Assembly (NCBI GenBank): GCA_009697505.1
Contig: SHUD01000014.1
Span: 1-49,406 of the forward strand
Length of the DNA stretch: 49,406 nucleotides
Reading direction: 5' to 3'
Source of the DNA: Bryobacterales bacterium
GTDB taxonomy: Bacteria; Acidobacteriota; Terriglobia; Bryobacterales; Bryobacteraceae
Shown one piece after another: positions 1 through 8,432 of this stretch (the stretch's first letter is position 1; every line of letters begins with the position of its first letter). A program made the position numbers and the translations under genes. The notes beneath the pieces are model-generated. The model searched no databases. It saw nothing but the letters and a program-made list of their open reading frames with translations, and was not told the DNA's origin.

Positions 1-15
1 CTCCCAGTATATGCG

Positions 16-35
16 AACTGGTCAGATGACCAGTT
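16..35. promoter_or_regulatory. Perfect 9+2+9 palindrome (GntR/FadR-like operator or terminator stem)
   Basis: AACTGGTCA, two bases (GA), then TGACCAGTT form a perfect inverted repeat 9 bp beyond the stop of the M13 peptidase gene. The TGGT...ACCA core resembles operators of FadR-subfamily GntR regulators, so it may serve a gene lying left of the window. It could instead be the stem of a weak bidirectional terminator, although no T-run follows on either side. The palindrome is seen directly; the regulator assignment is inference. Confidence 0.45.
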
Positions 36-44
36 GGCGGGCGT

Positions 45-2054
45 TTACCACAACCGGCATTGTTCGGCCGGCGGCCGCACCATCGGATCGCCCAGTTTGC
101 AATTGAATGCCTGGTGGAACTCAGGCATGTTCTGCAGCGTGGCGTTGGTGCGGTATTTGGCCAGCGGATGCGGGTCGGTCGCCAGTTGCCGCCGCACGGC
201 TTCGGGCTTCTGAGCAGCCGCCCACACGCGTGCATACGCCAGGAAGAAGCGCTGCTCGCCCGTGAAGCCGTCGAGCGCGGGCGCTTCGCCTCCGTTGAGC
301 GATCTTCGATAAGCTTTGTAGGCCAGCGTCGCTCCGCCCAAGTCGCCCATCGCTTCACCGGTGACCAGCTTACCGGTGTGGTGCATCCCCTCGCCCACGT
401 CGATGGCATCGAACTGCTTGACGATGCAGGCGGCCCGGGCGTCAAACTCAGTACGGTCCTTGTCCGTCCACCAGTTCTTCAAATTGCCGTCGGCATCGAA
501 TTTCGAACCCTGGTCATCGAAGCCGTGGCCCATCTCATGTCCGATCACCACGCCGATGGCCCCGTAGTTCACGGCATCGTCGGCATCCATATCGAAGAAC
601 GGCGGCTGCAATATACCCGCCGGAAAGGTGATTGAGTTGCGCGCCGACGTGTAATACGCATTCACGGTCGGCGGCGTCATGCTCCATTCCGCGCGATCCA
701 GTCTCTTGCCGATCTTGGCGGCGTCATATTTGCGGTCTTCGACGATCGCCGCTTCCCTGCTCGCCAGATAGTTTCCGCGCGCGACCTGCACTGCCGAATA
801 GTCACGCCACTTGACGGGAAACCCGATGCGCGGATCGAAGGTCGCGAGTTTGCGCAGTGCGTTGGCGCGCGTTTCCGGCGTCAGCCATTCCGCCGCTTTC
901 AGCTCTTCACCCAAGGCCGCGCGCAGGTTCTCCACCAACTGCTGCATGCGGCGGCGGGCCTCGGCGGGAAAATGCTTTTCGACATAGAGCCGGCCCAGCG
1001 CCTCACCGAGCGTACCGTCCGCCGAGGCGACGCACACCTTCCACCGCTCCGATTGCCGGCTGACGCCGGACAGCACGGCGCGCTCAAAATGGAACCATTC
1101 GTCGTAAAAGGCCTTGGGCAGGTATTGCGCCCGCGCGCGCGCCGCGCGCCAGCGCAGCCAGGCTTTCCAAGTCTCCAACGGAGCGTTCTGCAGCTCGCGG
1201 TTGAACGCCTTGAGAAATTCCGGCTCGGACACATTGACCGCCACGGAACGGGGAACTTTCAGCAAGTCGAAAGCGGCCGTCCAATCGTAGGCCGGCGTGA
1301 GCAACGCGAGCCCGGCGAAGTCGGTCTTGTGAATGCGGTTGTAGGGGTCGCGGCGCGCGACATTGGAAAGCGTGGCGTTGGCCAGCGCGGTTTCAAATTC
1401 CATGACGTTCTTGGCGGCCAAGCCCGCCTGCTCCGCCGGGTCCCCCAGCAGTTCGAGCAATTTCTGAACGTGCTGAACGAACTCATCGCGGATCGCTTTG
1501 GACCGCGCGTCGTCACGGAAATAGTAATCGCGGTCCGGTAAGGATAAGCCACCCGCGGTGACACCGGCAATCACCTGATCGGCATTTTGCGGATCGGAAA
1601 CATTCACGATGCGCGCCGGAGCCAAGCCGTCTTCAAGTTCGAGGCTGACCAGCAAGGCGACGAGATCCGGGCGTGTGCGAATAGCCGCGATGCGGTCGAG
1701 CATCGGCTGCAGTGGTTTGACTCCGGCGGCTTCGATCGCGGCAGTATCCATGCAACTCGCGTAATAGTCGCCGACGCGCCTCCGGTCGCCGGTGGCATTC
1801 CGGTCGTTTACCGCCGCTTCCAGGATGATGCGCAAGCGCTCTAAATTCGCCTCGGCGAGTTCATCGAACTTACCCCAGCGCGGACGGTCCGCGGGGATCG
1901 GGTGCTGATCCACCCAGGCGCCTGTGGCGTAACGCCAGAAGTCGTCGCAAGGCTTACAAGAGGTATCCAACATCGAACGGTCAATGCCGCTGCGAGTGCC
2001 GGACTGCGCCAGGCACAGAACGGTAACCAGGCTGAATGCCGCAAGCTTCCTCAT
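45..2054 (-). CDS. Secreted M13-family zinc metallopeptidase (neprilysin/PepO-like)
   Basis: 669 aa from the ATG at 2054, chosen because it gives a clean signal peptide (MRKLAAFSLVTVLCLAQSG); an in-frame upstream extension of 28 codons is less likely. Family signs: the N-terminal pattern with paired Cys followed by DFWRYATGAW, the substrate-binding NAYY segment, the zinc site HEMGH near residue 506, the third-ligand region GEAMGD near 566 (canonical GENxAD, so the Asn is altered but the Glu ligand and Asp remain), and the C-terminal CRLW ending typical of M13. Length matches full-length M13 enzymes. M13 enzymes cleave oligopeptides outside the cytoplasmic membrane. It stands alone on the minus strand; what lies downstream is outside the window. 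Confidence 0.93.
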   Translation of the reverse strand: MRKLAAFSLVTVLCLAQSGTRSGIDRSMLDTSCKPCDDFWRYATGAWVDQHPIPADRPRWGKFDELAEANLERLRIILEAAVNDRNATGDRRRVGDYYASCMDTAAIEAAGVKPLQPMLDRIAAIRTRPDLVALLVSLELEDGLAPARIVNVSDPQNADQVIAGVTAGGLSLPDRDYYFRDDARSKAIRDEFVQHVQKLLELLGDPAEQAGLAAKNVMEFETALANATLSNVARRDPYNRIHKTDFAGLALLTPAYDWTAAFDLLKVPRSVAVNVSEPEFLKAFNRELQNAPLETWKAWLRWRAARARAQYLPKAFYDEWFHFERAVLSGVSRQSERWKVCVASADGTLGEALGRLYVEKHFPAEARRRMQQLVENLRAALGEELKAAEWLTPETRANALRKLATFDPRIGFPVKWRDYSAVQVARGNYLASREAAIVEDRKYDAAKIGKRLDRAEWSMTPPTVNAYYTSARNSITFPAGILQPPFFDMDADDAVNYGAIGVVIGHEMGHGFDDQGSKFDADGNLKNWWTDKDRTEFDARAACIVKQFDAIDVGEGMHHTGKLVTGEAMGDLGGATLAYKAYRRSLNGGEAPALDGFTGEQRFFLAYARVWAAAQKPEAVRRQLATDPHPLAKYRTNATLQNMPEFHQAFNCKLGDPMVRPPAEQCRLW

Positions 2055-2371
2055 GCTTCGGAGCTTATCACTGTAAATCGGCGGATGCGGCAAGCGCGCT
2101 CCGTCCGTAAGAGCGGCCGTTGCGTACCGCTGATTCACATTCGCGGCTCCGAACCACGTGGACCGAGCCGCGAGAGCGATCGAGCGGTGGCACCATTAGG
2201 TGCGCGCTGAAACCCGGCTTCCGCCCGGCTTCACCAGCTACTCCCCCGCAGTCCACCAATCGTTACGGACCGATTACGGTTCTCACTCACCAGGACCGCT
2301 TCTGCGCGGAGCACTTGACTCGGCGTCGCGCGCGCGGTACAACACAGTAACTCCCCCAAGGATTGTAGATC
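2055..2371. other. Divergent intergenic region with hairpin and promoter
   Basis: 317 bp between the M13 peptidase (minus) and the histidine-kinase-like gene (plus). It contains a perfect 9-bp stem, TCGCGGCTC at 2141-2149 and GAGCCGCGA at 2165-2173, whose 15-base loop carries the palindrome CCACGTGG, and a plus-strand promoter at 2315-2343. No further coding sequence is convincing here. Confidence 0.6.
2315..2343 (+). promoter_or_regulatory. Candidate sigma-70-type promoter for the HK-trp gene run
   Basis: TTGACT (2315-2320, 5/6 to the -35 consensus), a 17-bp spacer and TACAAC (2338-2343, 4/6 to the -10 consensus), ending 28 bp before the ATG at 2372. Spacing is ideal. It is the best promoter seen upstream of the trp genes, so they may be transcribed from here; that link is inference. 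Confidence 0.5.
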
Positions 2372-3025
2372 ATGAGTTCCGCTGCCGGAGTGCAGACCAC
2401 GGCGGATCAAGCGCACGACTTTTCCTCGCACGCAGTGGCCTTGCAGACCATTGCGCACGAGTTGCGCCAGCCGCTCAGCGCCATCGAATCGATCGCCTAT
2501 TACCTGAATCTGGTCTTGCCGAAGGAACATCATCGGGCGCGCGAGGAAGCCTCCCGCTTGCAGCATCTGATCCAGCAATCCAACTGGATCCTGACTTGCG
2601 GATTGCAGTTGGTCAACACGGCGCCTCTTGCGCCGCAACCCGTCGACCTGGAAGAACTCATCACCCAGACTGCGGCAACCCGCTCTTGTCACCACGGCCC
2701 GCGCCTCGATTTACAGCTTGCCGGGAGCCTCCCTCCGGTGAGACTCGATCCCGGCCGCGGCCGCGCGCTCATGGAAAACCTGGTGAGCCTGTTCGAGTGC
2801 CTGTCTCCGGACCGGCCGTTCCGTCTGGCCACGTCGCAAACTCCGGAAGGCGTGTGTTTGACCTTCGCCGCGGCGGTCCCCGGCTACCGCTCGGAAACTT
2901 CCCTGGGACCGGGCTGCGACTTGAGCCTCGCATCCGCGCGGCAAGTGGTGGAAACGCATGGCGGAACGTGTGACCTGAAAGTGGATCCCGCAAGTGGGAT
3001 CGTTCTCACGGTGGTCTTACCATGA
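2372..3025 (+). CDS. Soluble histidine-kinase-like protein with degenerate ATP-binding domain
   Basis: 217 aa, no signal peptide, membrane segment or sensor domain. Residues about 20-75 form a HisKA-type dimerisation helix with an intact H-box (AHELRQPLSAIES, phospho-acceptor His29). The C-terminal part has the position and rough shape of HATPase_c, ending in LSLASARQVVETHGG, but the nucleotide-binding boxes are eroded: the N-box reads NLVSLFECL in place of NLxxNA, no DxGxG box is visible, and the G2 box is LGPGCDLSLAS. It may therefore serve as a phospho-acceptor or dimerisation partner and not as an active kinase (inference). It lies 42 bp upstream of trpC on the same strand. The stop falls inside a 15-bp tandem repeat. 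Confidence 0.75.
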   Translation: MSSAAGVQTTADQAHDFSSHAVALQTIAHELRQPLSAIESIAYYLNLVLPKEHHRAREEASRLQHLIQQSNWILTCGLQLVNTAPLAPQPVDLEELITQTAATRSCHHGPRLDLQLAGSLPPVRLDPGRGRALMENLVSLFECLSPDRPFRLATSQTPEGVCLTFAAAVPGYRSETSLGPGCDLSLASARQVVETHGGTCDLKVDPASGIVLTVVLP

Positions 3026-3060
3026 GTGGTTTTATGATGAGTGGTGCTACCATGAGATTT
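3016..3060 (+). repeat. Three 15-bp imperfect tandem repeats spanning the HK stop codon
   Basis: Three successive 15-base units begin at 3016, 3031 and 3046. Units 1 and 2 share ATGAGTGGT; units 1 and 3 share TACCATGAG. The TGA stop of the histidine-kinase-like gene (3023-3025) lies in unit 1 and trpC starts 8 bp after unit 3, so the repeat makes up most of the gap between the genes. The period equals five codons. Confidence 0.7.
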
Positions 3061-3067
3061 CCCCCTC

Positions 3068-3850
3068 ATGGCAGTGGCGGTCCCAGATATCCTCGCTAAA
3101 ATTGTCGATCGGAAACGCTCGACGCTGGAACACCTTGCCGCCATGCGGCCTGAGTTGGAACGGCGCGCCCGCCAGCGTTCCGCCGCCAGGGATTTCACAG
3201 CTGCGTTGACCGCAAATCCACCCGCGATCATTGCGGAAATCAAGAAGGCATCGCCCAGCAAGGGAGTCTTTACCGGCGATTTTCATCCGGAGAAGATCGC
3301 CGCAATATACGCGGCAGGGGGCGCGGCGGCGCTCAGCGTTCTGACCGACCAGGAGTTTTTCCAAGGTACGCTCGCCCACCTGGAAGCCGCGCGCGCGGCG
3401 GTTCCGATTCCGGTCTTGCGCAAGGATTTCGCCATCGACGAATTGCACGTGATCGAAGCCGCGGCGCACGGCGCCGACGCCATCCTGCTGATCGCCGCGA
3501 TTCTCGATGCCCCGCGGATGCGGCGGTTTCGCGAACTCGCCCGCGAGTACGGAATGGCGGCGTTGGTGGAAGTTCACAATGCTGCCGAACTGGACTCCGC
3601 GTTGGCCTCGGGAGCCGGGATTATCGGCGTCAACAATCGCAACCTGCATACGTTTGAAGTCGCCCTGGAAACGTCGCTGCGCCTGGCGGAGAAAATGCCC
3701 AGTGGCGTCGTCAAAGTCGCCGAGAGCGGGATCCATTCGCGCAACCACGTGCATACGCTGCGCGCCGCGGGCTTTGACGCGTTCTTGGTGGGAGAGCACC
3801 TGATGAAATCCGCCGATCCAGCGGCCGCGCTCAAGGAATTGCGGTCATGA
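3068..3850 (+). CDS. trpC: Indole-3-glycerol phosphate synthase TrpC
   Basis: 260 aa, the usual size for a stand-alone TrpC. It closes CdRP to indole-3-glycerol phosphate in tryptophan synthesis. Visible family motifs along the TIM barrel: AEIKKASPSKG (active-site Lys and phosphate-contact region) near 60, VLRKDF near 118, GVNNRNL near 190 and AESGI near 220. The ATG at 3068 has no obvious Shine-Dalgarno sequence, and other starts are possible. Its last bases overlap trpF as ATGA, consistent with translational coupling. Cytoplasmic. Confidence 0.96.
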   Translation: MAVAVPDILAKIVDRKRSTLEHLAAMRPELERRARQRSAARDFTAALTANPPAIIAEIKKASPSKGVFTGDFHPEKIAAIYAAGGAAALSVLTDQEFFQGTLAHLEAARAAVPIPVLRKDFAIDELHVIEAAAHGADAILLIAAILDAPRMRRFRELAREYGMAALVEVHNAAELDSALASGAGIIGVNNRNLHTFEVALETSLRLAEKMPSGVVKVAESGIHSRNHVHTLRAAGFDAFLVGEHLMKSADPAAALKELRS

Positions 3851-4419
3851 TGGTCAAAGTCTGCGGCATCACGCGTCGGGAAGACGCCGTCACGGCTGCC
3901 GAGGCCGGCGCATCCGCGATCGGTCTCATCTTCTACCCAAAGAGCCCGCGTTATGTCACGCCGGAGCGCGCGGCGGAATTGGGCGAGGGTCTGGACCTCT
4001 GGAAAGTGGGGATTTTCGTCGACGAAAAACCCGCCGGCATAGAAGCCGTGATGCGCGCAGCGCGTCTGGACGTGGCCCAGATCTACGGCGGCGAAGCCCC
4101 GCCGGGCGCGCGCATCTGGAAAGCGTTTCGCGTAACAGGAACTTTCGACGTTTCCCTGACGAAAGACGCCGAGGCGATCCTGCTGGATGGCACGAGCAAC
4201 GGAACTTCATTCGATTGGTCCGCGGCCCGAGGCGTGAAGGGAAAAGTGATCGTCGCGGGCGGGCTCGATGCGTCCAACGTGGCCGAAGCCATTCGCGTGG
4301 CGCGGCCCTGGGGCGTCGACGCCAGTTCCCGGCTGGAGACCGCGCCGGGCATTAAAGACCACCATAAGATTCGCGCTTTCGTAAGAGCAGCATTGAGAAC
4401 AGACGGAGAGGCAGCATGA
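3847..4419 (+). CDS. trpF: Phosphoribosylanthranilate isomerase TrpF
   Basis: 190 aa, short but within the range of stand-alone TrpF. It converts N-(5-phosphoribosyl)anthranilate to CdRP, the step before TrpC. The N-terminal VKVCGITR carries the catalytic Cys, [12 protein letters not shown] follows, and the C-terminal phosphate-binding loop reads [11 protein letters not shown] and GVDASSRLE. The start is ATGATG at 3847 or 3850; ATGA overlaps join it to both trpC and trpB. Confidence 0.95.
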   Translation: MMVKVCGITRREDAVTAAEAGASAIGLIFYPKSPRYVTPERAAELGEGLDLWKVGIFVDEKPAGIEAVMRAARLDVAQIYGGEAPPGARIWKAFRVTGTFDVSLTKDAEAILLDGTSNGTSFDWSAARGVKGKVIVAGGLDASNVAEAIRVARPWGVDASSRLETAPGIKDHHKIRAFVRAALRTDGEAA

Positions 4420-5621
4420 TTACTTCGCAGCCCGACGCCAGCGGACACTTCGGACCCTACGGCGGCCGCTTCGTACCGGAAGCGCTCATGGCTCCGCTCG
4501 AAGAACTCGAGCGCGCGTATCAGGAGGCATCCGCTGATCCGGTATTTCAGGCGGAACTCGCCGACCTGTTGCACAACTACGCGGGGCGTCCGACGCCGCT
4601 CTCCTACGCCAAGCGGCTCAGCGAAACGCTGGGTGGCGCGAAAATTTATCTGAAGCGCGAAGACCTGCTGCACACCGGCGCGCACAAAATTAATAACTGC
4701 CTGGGCCAAGCTCTGCTATGCCGCCGCATGGGCAAGCAGCGCGTCATTGCGGAAACGGGCGCGGGCCAGCACGGCGTGGCCACGGCGACCGTGTGCGCGC
4801 TGTTCGGCCTGGACTGCACGGTCTACATGGGCGAGGAAGACATGCGGCGGCAGCGCCTCAATGTCTTCCGCATGCGTTTGCTGGGCGCGAAGGTCGTGGG
4901 CGTCTCCGCGGGGAGCCGCACGCTCAAAGACGCCATCAGCGAAGCCATGCGCGACTGGGTCACCAACGTGAATGACACCTATTATCTGCTCGGCTCCGCG
5001 TTGGGCGCGCATCCCTATCCGGTCATGGTGCGCGATTTTCATCGCGTGATCGGCCTCGAGGCGCGCGCCGAAATTCTGCAGCGCGAAGGACGCCTGCCCG
5101 ACGCCGCCATCGCCTGCGTGGGCGGCGGCAGCAACGCCATCGGTTTATTCCACGCCTTCATCGGCGATGAAAACGTCCGGCTGATCGGCGTCGAAGCCGG
5201 CGGGCGCGGCGCCGAACTCGGCCAGCATGCCGCGCGTTTTTCCGGCGGCTCACCGGGTGTATTACACGGAACACACAGCTATCTCTTACAAGATGCCGAT
5301 GGACAGGTGACGCTGACGCATTCCATTTCGGCGGGATTAGACTACCCTACCGTAGGCCCCGAACATGCCTGGCTGCATGACCGGCGCCGCGCCGAATACA
5401 CGTCCGTGAGTGACGCCGAGGCGCTGGCCGGCGCCCTGCGTCTGGCGCGCACGGAAGGCATTATCCCGGCGCTCGAATCCGCGCACGCTGTCGCCGAAGT
5501 CATCCAGCGCGCCCCTGCCGCCAAAGGTCAGATTTTTATCGTTAACCTCTCCGGCCGCGGCGACAAAGACACTGACATTTACCGCGAGAATCTCCCGGAA
5601 CTCGATGCCGACACGAATTGA
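4416..5621 (+). CDS. trpB: Tryptophan synthase beta chain
   Basis: 401 aa, full length for the TrpB1 type. It condenses indole with serine using PLP. The N-terminal [12 protein letters not shown] is diagnostic; the PLP lysine lies in HTGAHKINN (near residue 91), and the phosphate-binding loop is [10 protein letters not shown] (near 235). The ATG overlaps the trpF stop as ATGA, and the 3' end overlaps trpA by 17 bp, so the alpha and beta subunits are probably coupled translationally. Confidence 0.97.
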   Translation: MITSQPDASGHFGPYGGRFVPEALMAPLEELERAYQEASADPVFQAELADLLHNYAGRPTPLSYAKRLSETLGGAKIYLKREDLLHTGAHKINNCLGQALLCRRMGKQRVIAETGAGQHGVATATVCALFGLDCTVYMGEEDMRRQRLNVFRMRLLGAKVVGVSAGSRTLKDAISEAMRDWVTNVNDTYYLLGSALGAHPYPVMVRDFHRVIGLEARAEILQREGRLPDAAIACVGGGSNAIGLFHAFIGDENVRLIGVEAGGRGAELGQHAARFSGGSPGVLHGTHSYLLQDADGQVTLTHSISAGLDYPTVGPEHAWLHDRRRAEYTSVSDAEALAGALRLARTEGIIPALESAHAVAEVIQRAPAAKGQIFIVNLSGRGDKDTDIYRENLPELDADTN

Positions 5622-6396
5622 GCAGCTTTTTCCCAAGCTGAAGGACCAGAAGCGCGCCGCATTGATCGCGTATGTGACAGCGGGAGATCCTTCACCGGAG
5701 CGCACGCCCGGCATCGTCGCCGCGCTGGAGCGGGGCGGCGTGGACTTGATCGAACTCGGTGTTCCCTTCTCCGATCCCATTGCGGATGGTCCGGTCATTC
5801 AGGCGGGAGCCGAGCGGGCTCTGAAGGCCGGCACCACGCTGCGCAAAGTCCTGGAGATGGCGCGCACGATTCGCAAGACGTCGGAAATTCCGATGTTGTT
5901 GTTTACGTACCTCAATCCCGCCATGCGCTACGGGTTTGAGAACCTGGGCCGCGACGCCAAGGCCGCCGGAATTGACGGCTGCCTGCTCACGGACCTGAGC
6001 GTGGAGGAAGCCGCGCCCTACGTAGCGTCAATGCGCGCAAGCGGACTCGACACCGTGTTTCTCGCGGCGCCGACCAGCACTCCGCGACGCCTCGAACTCG
6101 TGGCCCAATACTCGACGGGCTTCGTCTATTTGGTATCGCGAACCGGAGTCACCGGGGAACGCACGGCGTTGTCCAGTACACTCGAGCCGTTGCTTGCAGC
6201 CATGCGAACCGTTACTAAATTGCCGCTTGCGGCGGGCTTCGGCATCTCCACGCCGGAACAGGCCGGCGCGGTGGCCCGCATCGCCGACGGCGTGGTGGTG
6301 GGCAGCGCGTTGGTCCGCCTGATTGGGGAAAACGCTTCCGACGCGCAGTTAGAATCATTCGCGCGGTCTTTGCGGGAGGGAATGGGGCGGGAATAG
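5605..6396 (+). CDS. trpA: Tryptophan synthase alpha chain
   Basis: 263 aa from ATG at 5605 ([15 protein letters not shown]), the normal TrpA length; the open frame runs further upstream inside trpB but those codons do not belong to the family. It cleaves indole-3-glycerol phosphate to indole and G3P. The catalytic Glu is in [17 protein letters not shown], which also holds the catalytic Asp; the phosphate-binding GFGIS is near residue 212. It overlaps trpB by 17 bp. Confidence 0.96.
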   Translation: MPTRIEQLFPKLKDQKRAALIAYVTAGDPSPERTPGIVAALERGGVDLIELGVPFSDPIADGPVIQAGAERALKAGTTLRKVLEMARTIRKTSEIPMLLFTYLNPAMRYGFENLGRDAKAAGIDGCLLTDLSVEEAAPYVASMRASGLDTVFLAAPTSTPRRLELVAQYSTGFVYLVSRTGVTGERTALSSTLEPLLAAMRTVTKLPLAAGFGISTPEQAGAVARIADGVVVGSALVRLIGENASDAQLESFARSLREGMGRE

Positions 6397-6420
6397 GATG
6401 AGGCGGGAAAGGACAAATCG

Positions 6421-6729
6421 ATGACCCGCGCGGAAGCCGAGTCGCTGCTCGCCGAGTGCCGGCGCAAGATCGACAACATTGACAGCCAGTTGCGCGACCT
6501 GCTCAACCAGCGCGCTGCCATTGTCGATGACGTGGTGCGCGCCAAAGAAGCCCTCCGCATCCCGATTCATGAGCCCAAGCGCGAAGAGGAAGTGATCCAC
6601 AGGGCCACCAACGGCAATCCCGGCCCGCTCGGCGACGATGCTTTCCGCGCCATTTTCGAAGCCATCATGCGCGAGATGCGCCACATCCAGCAGGTGTATC
6701 TGGAGCGGCAACAGGAAAAGCCCAAGTGA
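6421..6729 (+). CDS. Chorismate mutase, AroQ class
   Basis: 102 aa, all-helical AroQ-type chorismate mutase. It converts chorismate to prephenate, the entry to phenylalanine and tyrosine. Typical pattern: RRKIDNIDSQLRDLLNQRA in helix 1, then V..AKEALRIPIHEPKREEEV with active-site Arg/Lys/Glu, and a third helix with IFEAIMREMRHIQQ. It sits 24 bp after trpA and its stop overlaps the GTG start of tyrA as GTGA, so it feeds prephenate straight to its neighbour's substrate pool. No fused or periplasmic signal domain. Confidence 0.92.
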   Translation: MTRAEAESLLAECRRKIDNIDSQLRDLLNQRAAIVDDVVRAKEALRIPIHEPKREEEVIHRATNGNPGPLGDDAFRAIFEAIMREMRHIQQVYLERQQEKPK

Positions 6730-7547
6730 ATCGCGAATGGCGCGTCGTCACCGTAGCCGGTGTAGGGTTGATCGGCGGGTCTTTCGCGCTGGCTCTCCGC
6801 AAGGCCGGCTTCGACGGCAGGATTATCGGCGTCAGTTCGCCTGCCACGACGCAAGCGGCCATCCAGCGCGGAGTCATTGACCAGGCTCTGCCCCTCGCCG
6901 CCGCCGCCGCGCAGTCCGACTTTATCTACCTGGCGCAGCCCATTGAGCGGATCCTCGAAACGCTCAACGTCATCGACAGCGCCGTGCGTCCGGGCACTCT
7001 GATCACCGACGCGGGGAGCACCAAGCAAGCCATCGTCGAACGCGCCCGGCAGACCATCCGAAACGGACGCTTCGTAGGCGGACATCCGATGGCGGGCAAG
7101 GAAGCGCGCGGCGTGGACGCCGCCGACGCGGAACTGTTTCGCGGGCGGCCCTATGTTCTGACGGGGGATAACGCGGAACTGGAACGTTGGATCATAAAGA
7201 TCGGGGCGCGCCTGGTGAAGCTGGCTCCCGCCGAGCATGACCGGCTGGTCGCGCTGGTCTCGCACTTGCCCCAGTTGCTTTCGACCGCACTCGCTTCGCT
7301 CATCGCCGAATGCCCCGGCGCGGCCAACGTCGCCGGTCCGGCGGCGGCGGATCTGACGCGGCTCGCGCTCAGCCCTTACGACATCTGGCGCGATATTTTT
7401 TCCACGAACACCTCTGAGATCGATGGGGTCCTGCAAACGGCGATCGCGCGCCTGGAGACACTGCGTGACCAGCTGAAATCCCAAAAAGATATGGCAGCTA
7501 CCTTCGCGCGCGCCGCCCAGGCCGCGTCAGAGTTACGTAAGTCCTGA
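6726..7547 (+). CDS. tyrA: Prephenate dehydrogenase TyrA
   Basis: 273 aa, starting at GTG 6726. It oxidises and decarboxylates prephenate (or dehydrogenates arogenate) with NAD(P). The N-terminal Rossmann motif is AGVGLIGGSFALALR; the mid-protein GGHPMAGKE motif carries the catalytic His region; the C-terminal helical dimerisation domain includes HDRLVALVSHLPQLLS. No ACT domain follows, so tyrosine feedback through such a domain is not expected. Translation is probably coupled to the chorismate mutase by the 4-bp overlap. Confidence 0.94.
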   Translation: MNREWRVVTVAGVGLIGGSFALALRKAGFDGRIIGVSSPATTQAAIQRGVIDQALPLAAAAAQSDFIYLAQPIERILETLNVIDSAVRPGTLITDAGSTKQAIVERARQTIRNGRFVGGHPMAGKEARGVDAADAELFRGRPYVLTGDNAELERWIIKIGARLVKLAPAEHDRLVALVSHLPQLLSTALASLIAECPGAANVAGPAAADLTRLALSPYDIWRDIFSTNTSEIDGVLQTAIARLETLRDQLKSQKDMAATFARAAQAASELRKS

Positions 7548-7576
7548 TATGCTGAGAGTGCAAAGGAGCGAGAGAT

Positions 7577-7870
7577 ATGGACGAAGATAGCAAACTGTCA
7601 TTCTTTTTCTTGGGATTGGGCCTGGGAGTTGCCGCGGGCGTGTTATTTGCGCCAAAGTCGGGAGCCGAGACCCGCGATTTTCTGCTGTCGAAGGCGGCCG
7701 AAAGCGCCGATCTCGCCAAGAGCCGCGCCCAGGAGCTCCGCGAACAGGCCAACGAAACCATCGTGCGCGGCAAGTCGACCGTGCAACGGCACAAAGAGAG
7801 CCTGTCGGCCGCCGTGGACGCGGGCCGGCAAGCCTATCGCGATACCGTTAGCCAGCCGATTCCGGAATAA
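7577..7870 (+). CDS. YtxH-domain small membrane-anchored protein
   Basis: 97 aa with a strong ribosome site (AAAGGAG at 7561-7567). The N-terminal hydrophobic segment FFFLGLGLGVAAGVLFAPKSG followed by ETR is the YtxH signature; the rest is a charged, Ala-rich helix likely to form a coiled coil. YtxH proteins are general envelope proteins with no defined enzymatic role. It follows tyrA by 29 bp and precedes another membrane-anchored coiled-coil protein by 15 bp, so the two may work together (inference). Confidence 0.85.
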   Translation: MDEDSKLSFFFLGLGLGVAAGVLFAPKSGAETRDFLLSKAAESADLAKSRAQELREQANETIVRGKSTVQRHKESLSAAVDAGRQAYRDTVSQPIPE

Positions 7871-7885
7871 CCAGCGGAAATCGGC

Positions 7886-8389
7886 ATGGACCAGCAAACT
7901 CTGCTCACCGTGATGACGGTGTTCGTGTGCGTCGCGGCGGCTGCCTTGCTGATCCAGGCCGGATTCCTGTTTGGTATCTACAAGGCCGCGCGTGGTATGC
8001 AGCAGAACACGCAGCGGCTGATGCCCAAGATCGAGAGCTTACTGGAAACTTCCCGCCAGACCATCGAGGACAGCCGCAAACAGATCGCCGACATCACGTC
8101 CAAGACCAGCGAGATTCTGGAAACCACGCGCAAGCAGGTGAATCGGGTGGATGCGTTGCTCGAAGACGCCGCCGCGCGCGCACGCGTGCAGTTGGATCGC
8201 GCGGAGATGGTGCTCGATGACGCCATGATCCGGGCGCAGCGTACCATGGCCATGGTCGAAGGCGGTGTCGTGAAGCCGCTCCTGCAGATTCAGGGCGTGG
8301 CGGCCGGAATCAAGACGGCGCTCACTTTCCTGCTGCGCGGCCGCCCCGACCCCGCCCAAGCTCACGCCGACGAAGAAATGTTCATTTAA
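7886..8389 (+). CDS. DUF948-like membrane-anchored coiled-coil protein
   Basis: 167 aa. One N-terminal transmembrane segment (about residues 8-32) is followed by a long amphipathic helix with heptad character (IESLLETSRQTIEDSRKQ, then DITSKTSEILETTRKQV). The layout matches DUF948 proteins, which often accompany YtxH genes. Enzymatic motifs are absent. Function unknown. Confidence 0.75.
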   Translation: MDQQTLLTVMTVFVCVAAAALLIQAGFLFGIYKAARGMQQNTQRLMPKIESLLETSRQTIEDSRKQIADITSKTSEILETTRKQVNRVDALLEDAAARARVQLDRAEMVLDDAMIRAQRTMAMVEGGVVKPLLQIQGVAAGIKTALTFLLRGRPDPAQAHADEEMFI

Positions 8390-8393
8390 CGGG

Positions 8394-8413
8394 CCGCGTT
8401 GGCTCCCACGCGG
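8394..8413 (+). other. Short stem-loop after the YtxH/DUF948 pair
   Basis: CCGCGT (8394-8399) and ACGCGG (8408-8413) pair around an 8-base loop, just after the stop of the DUF948-like gene. Only a weak T-rich stretch follows, so it is at best a poor terminator at the end of the trp-tyr run. Confidence 0.3.
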
Positions 8414-8432
8414 TTGGTATTAAACTGGTGTT

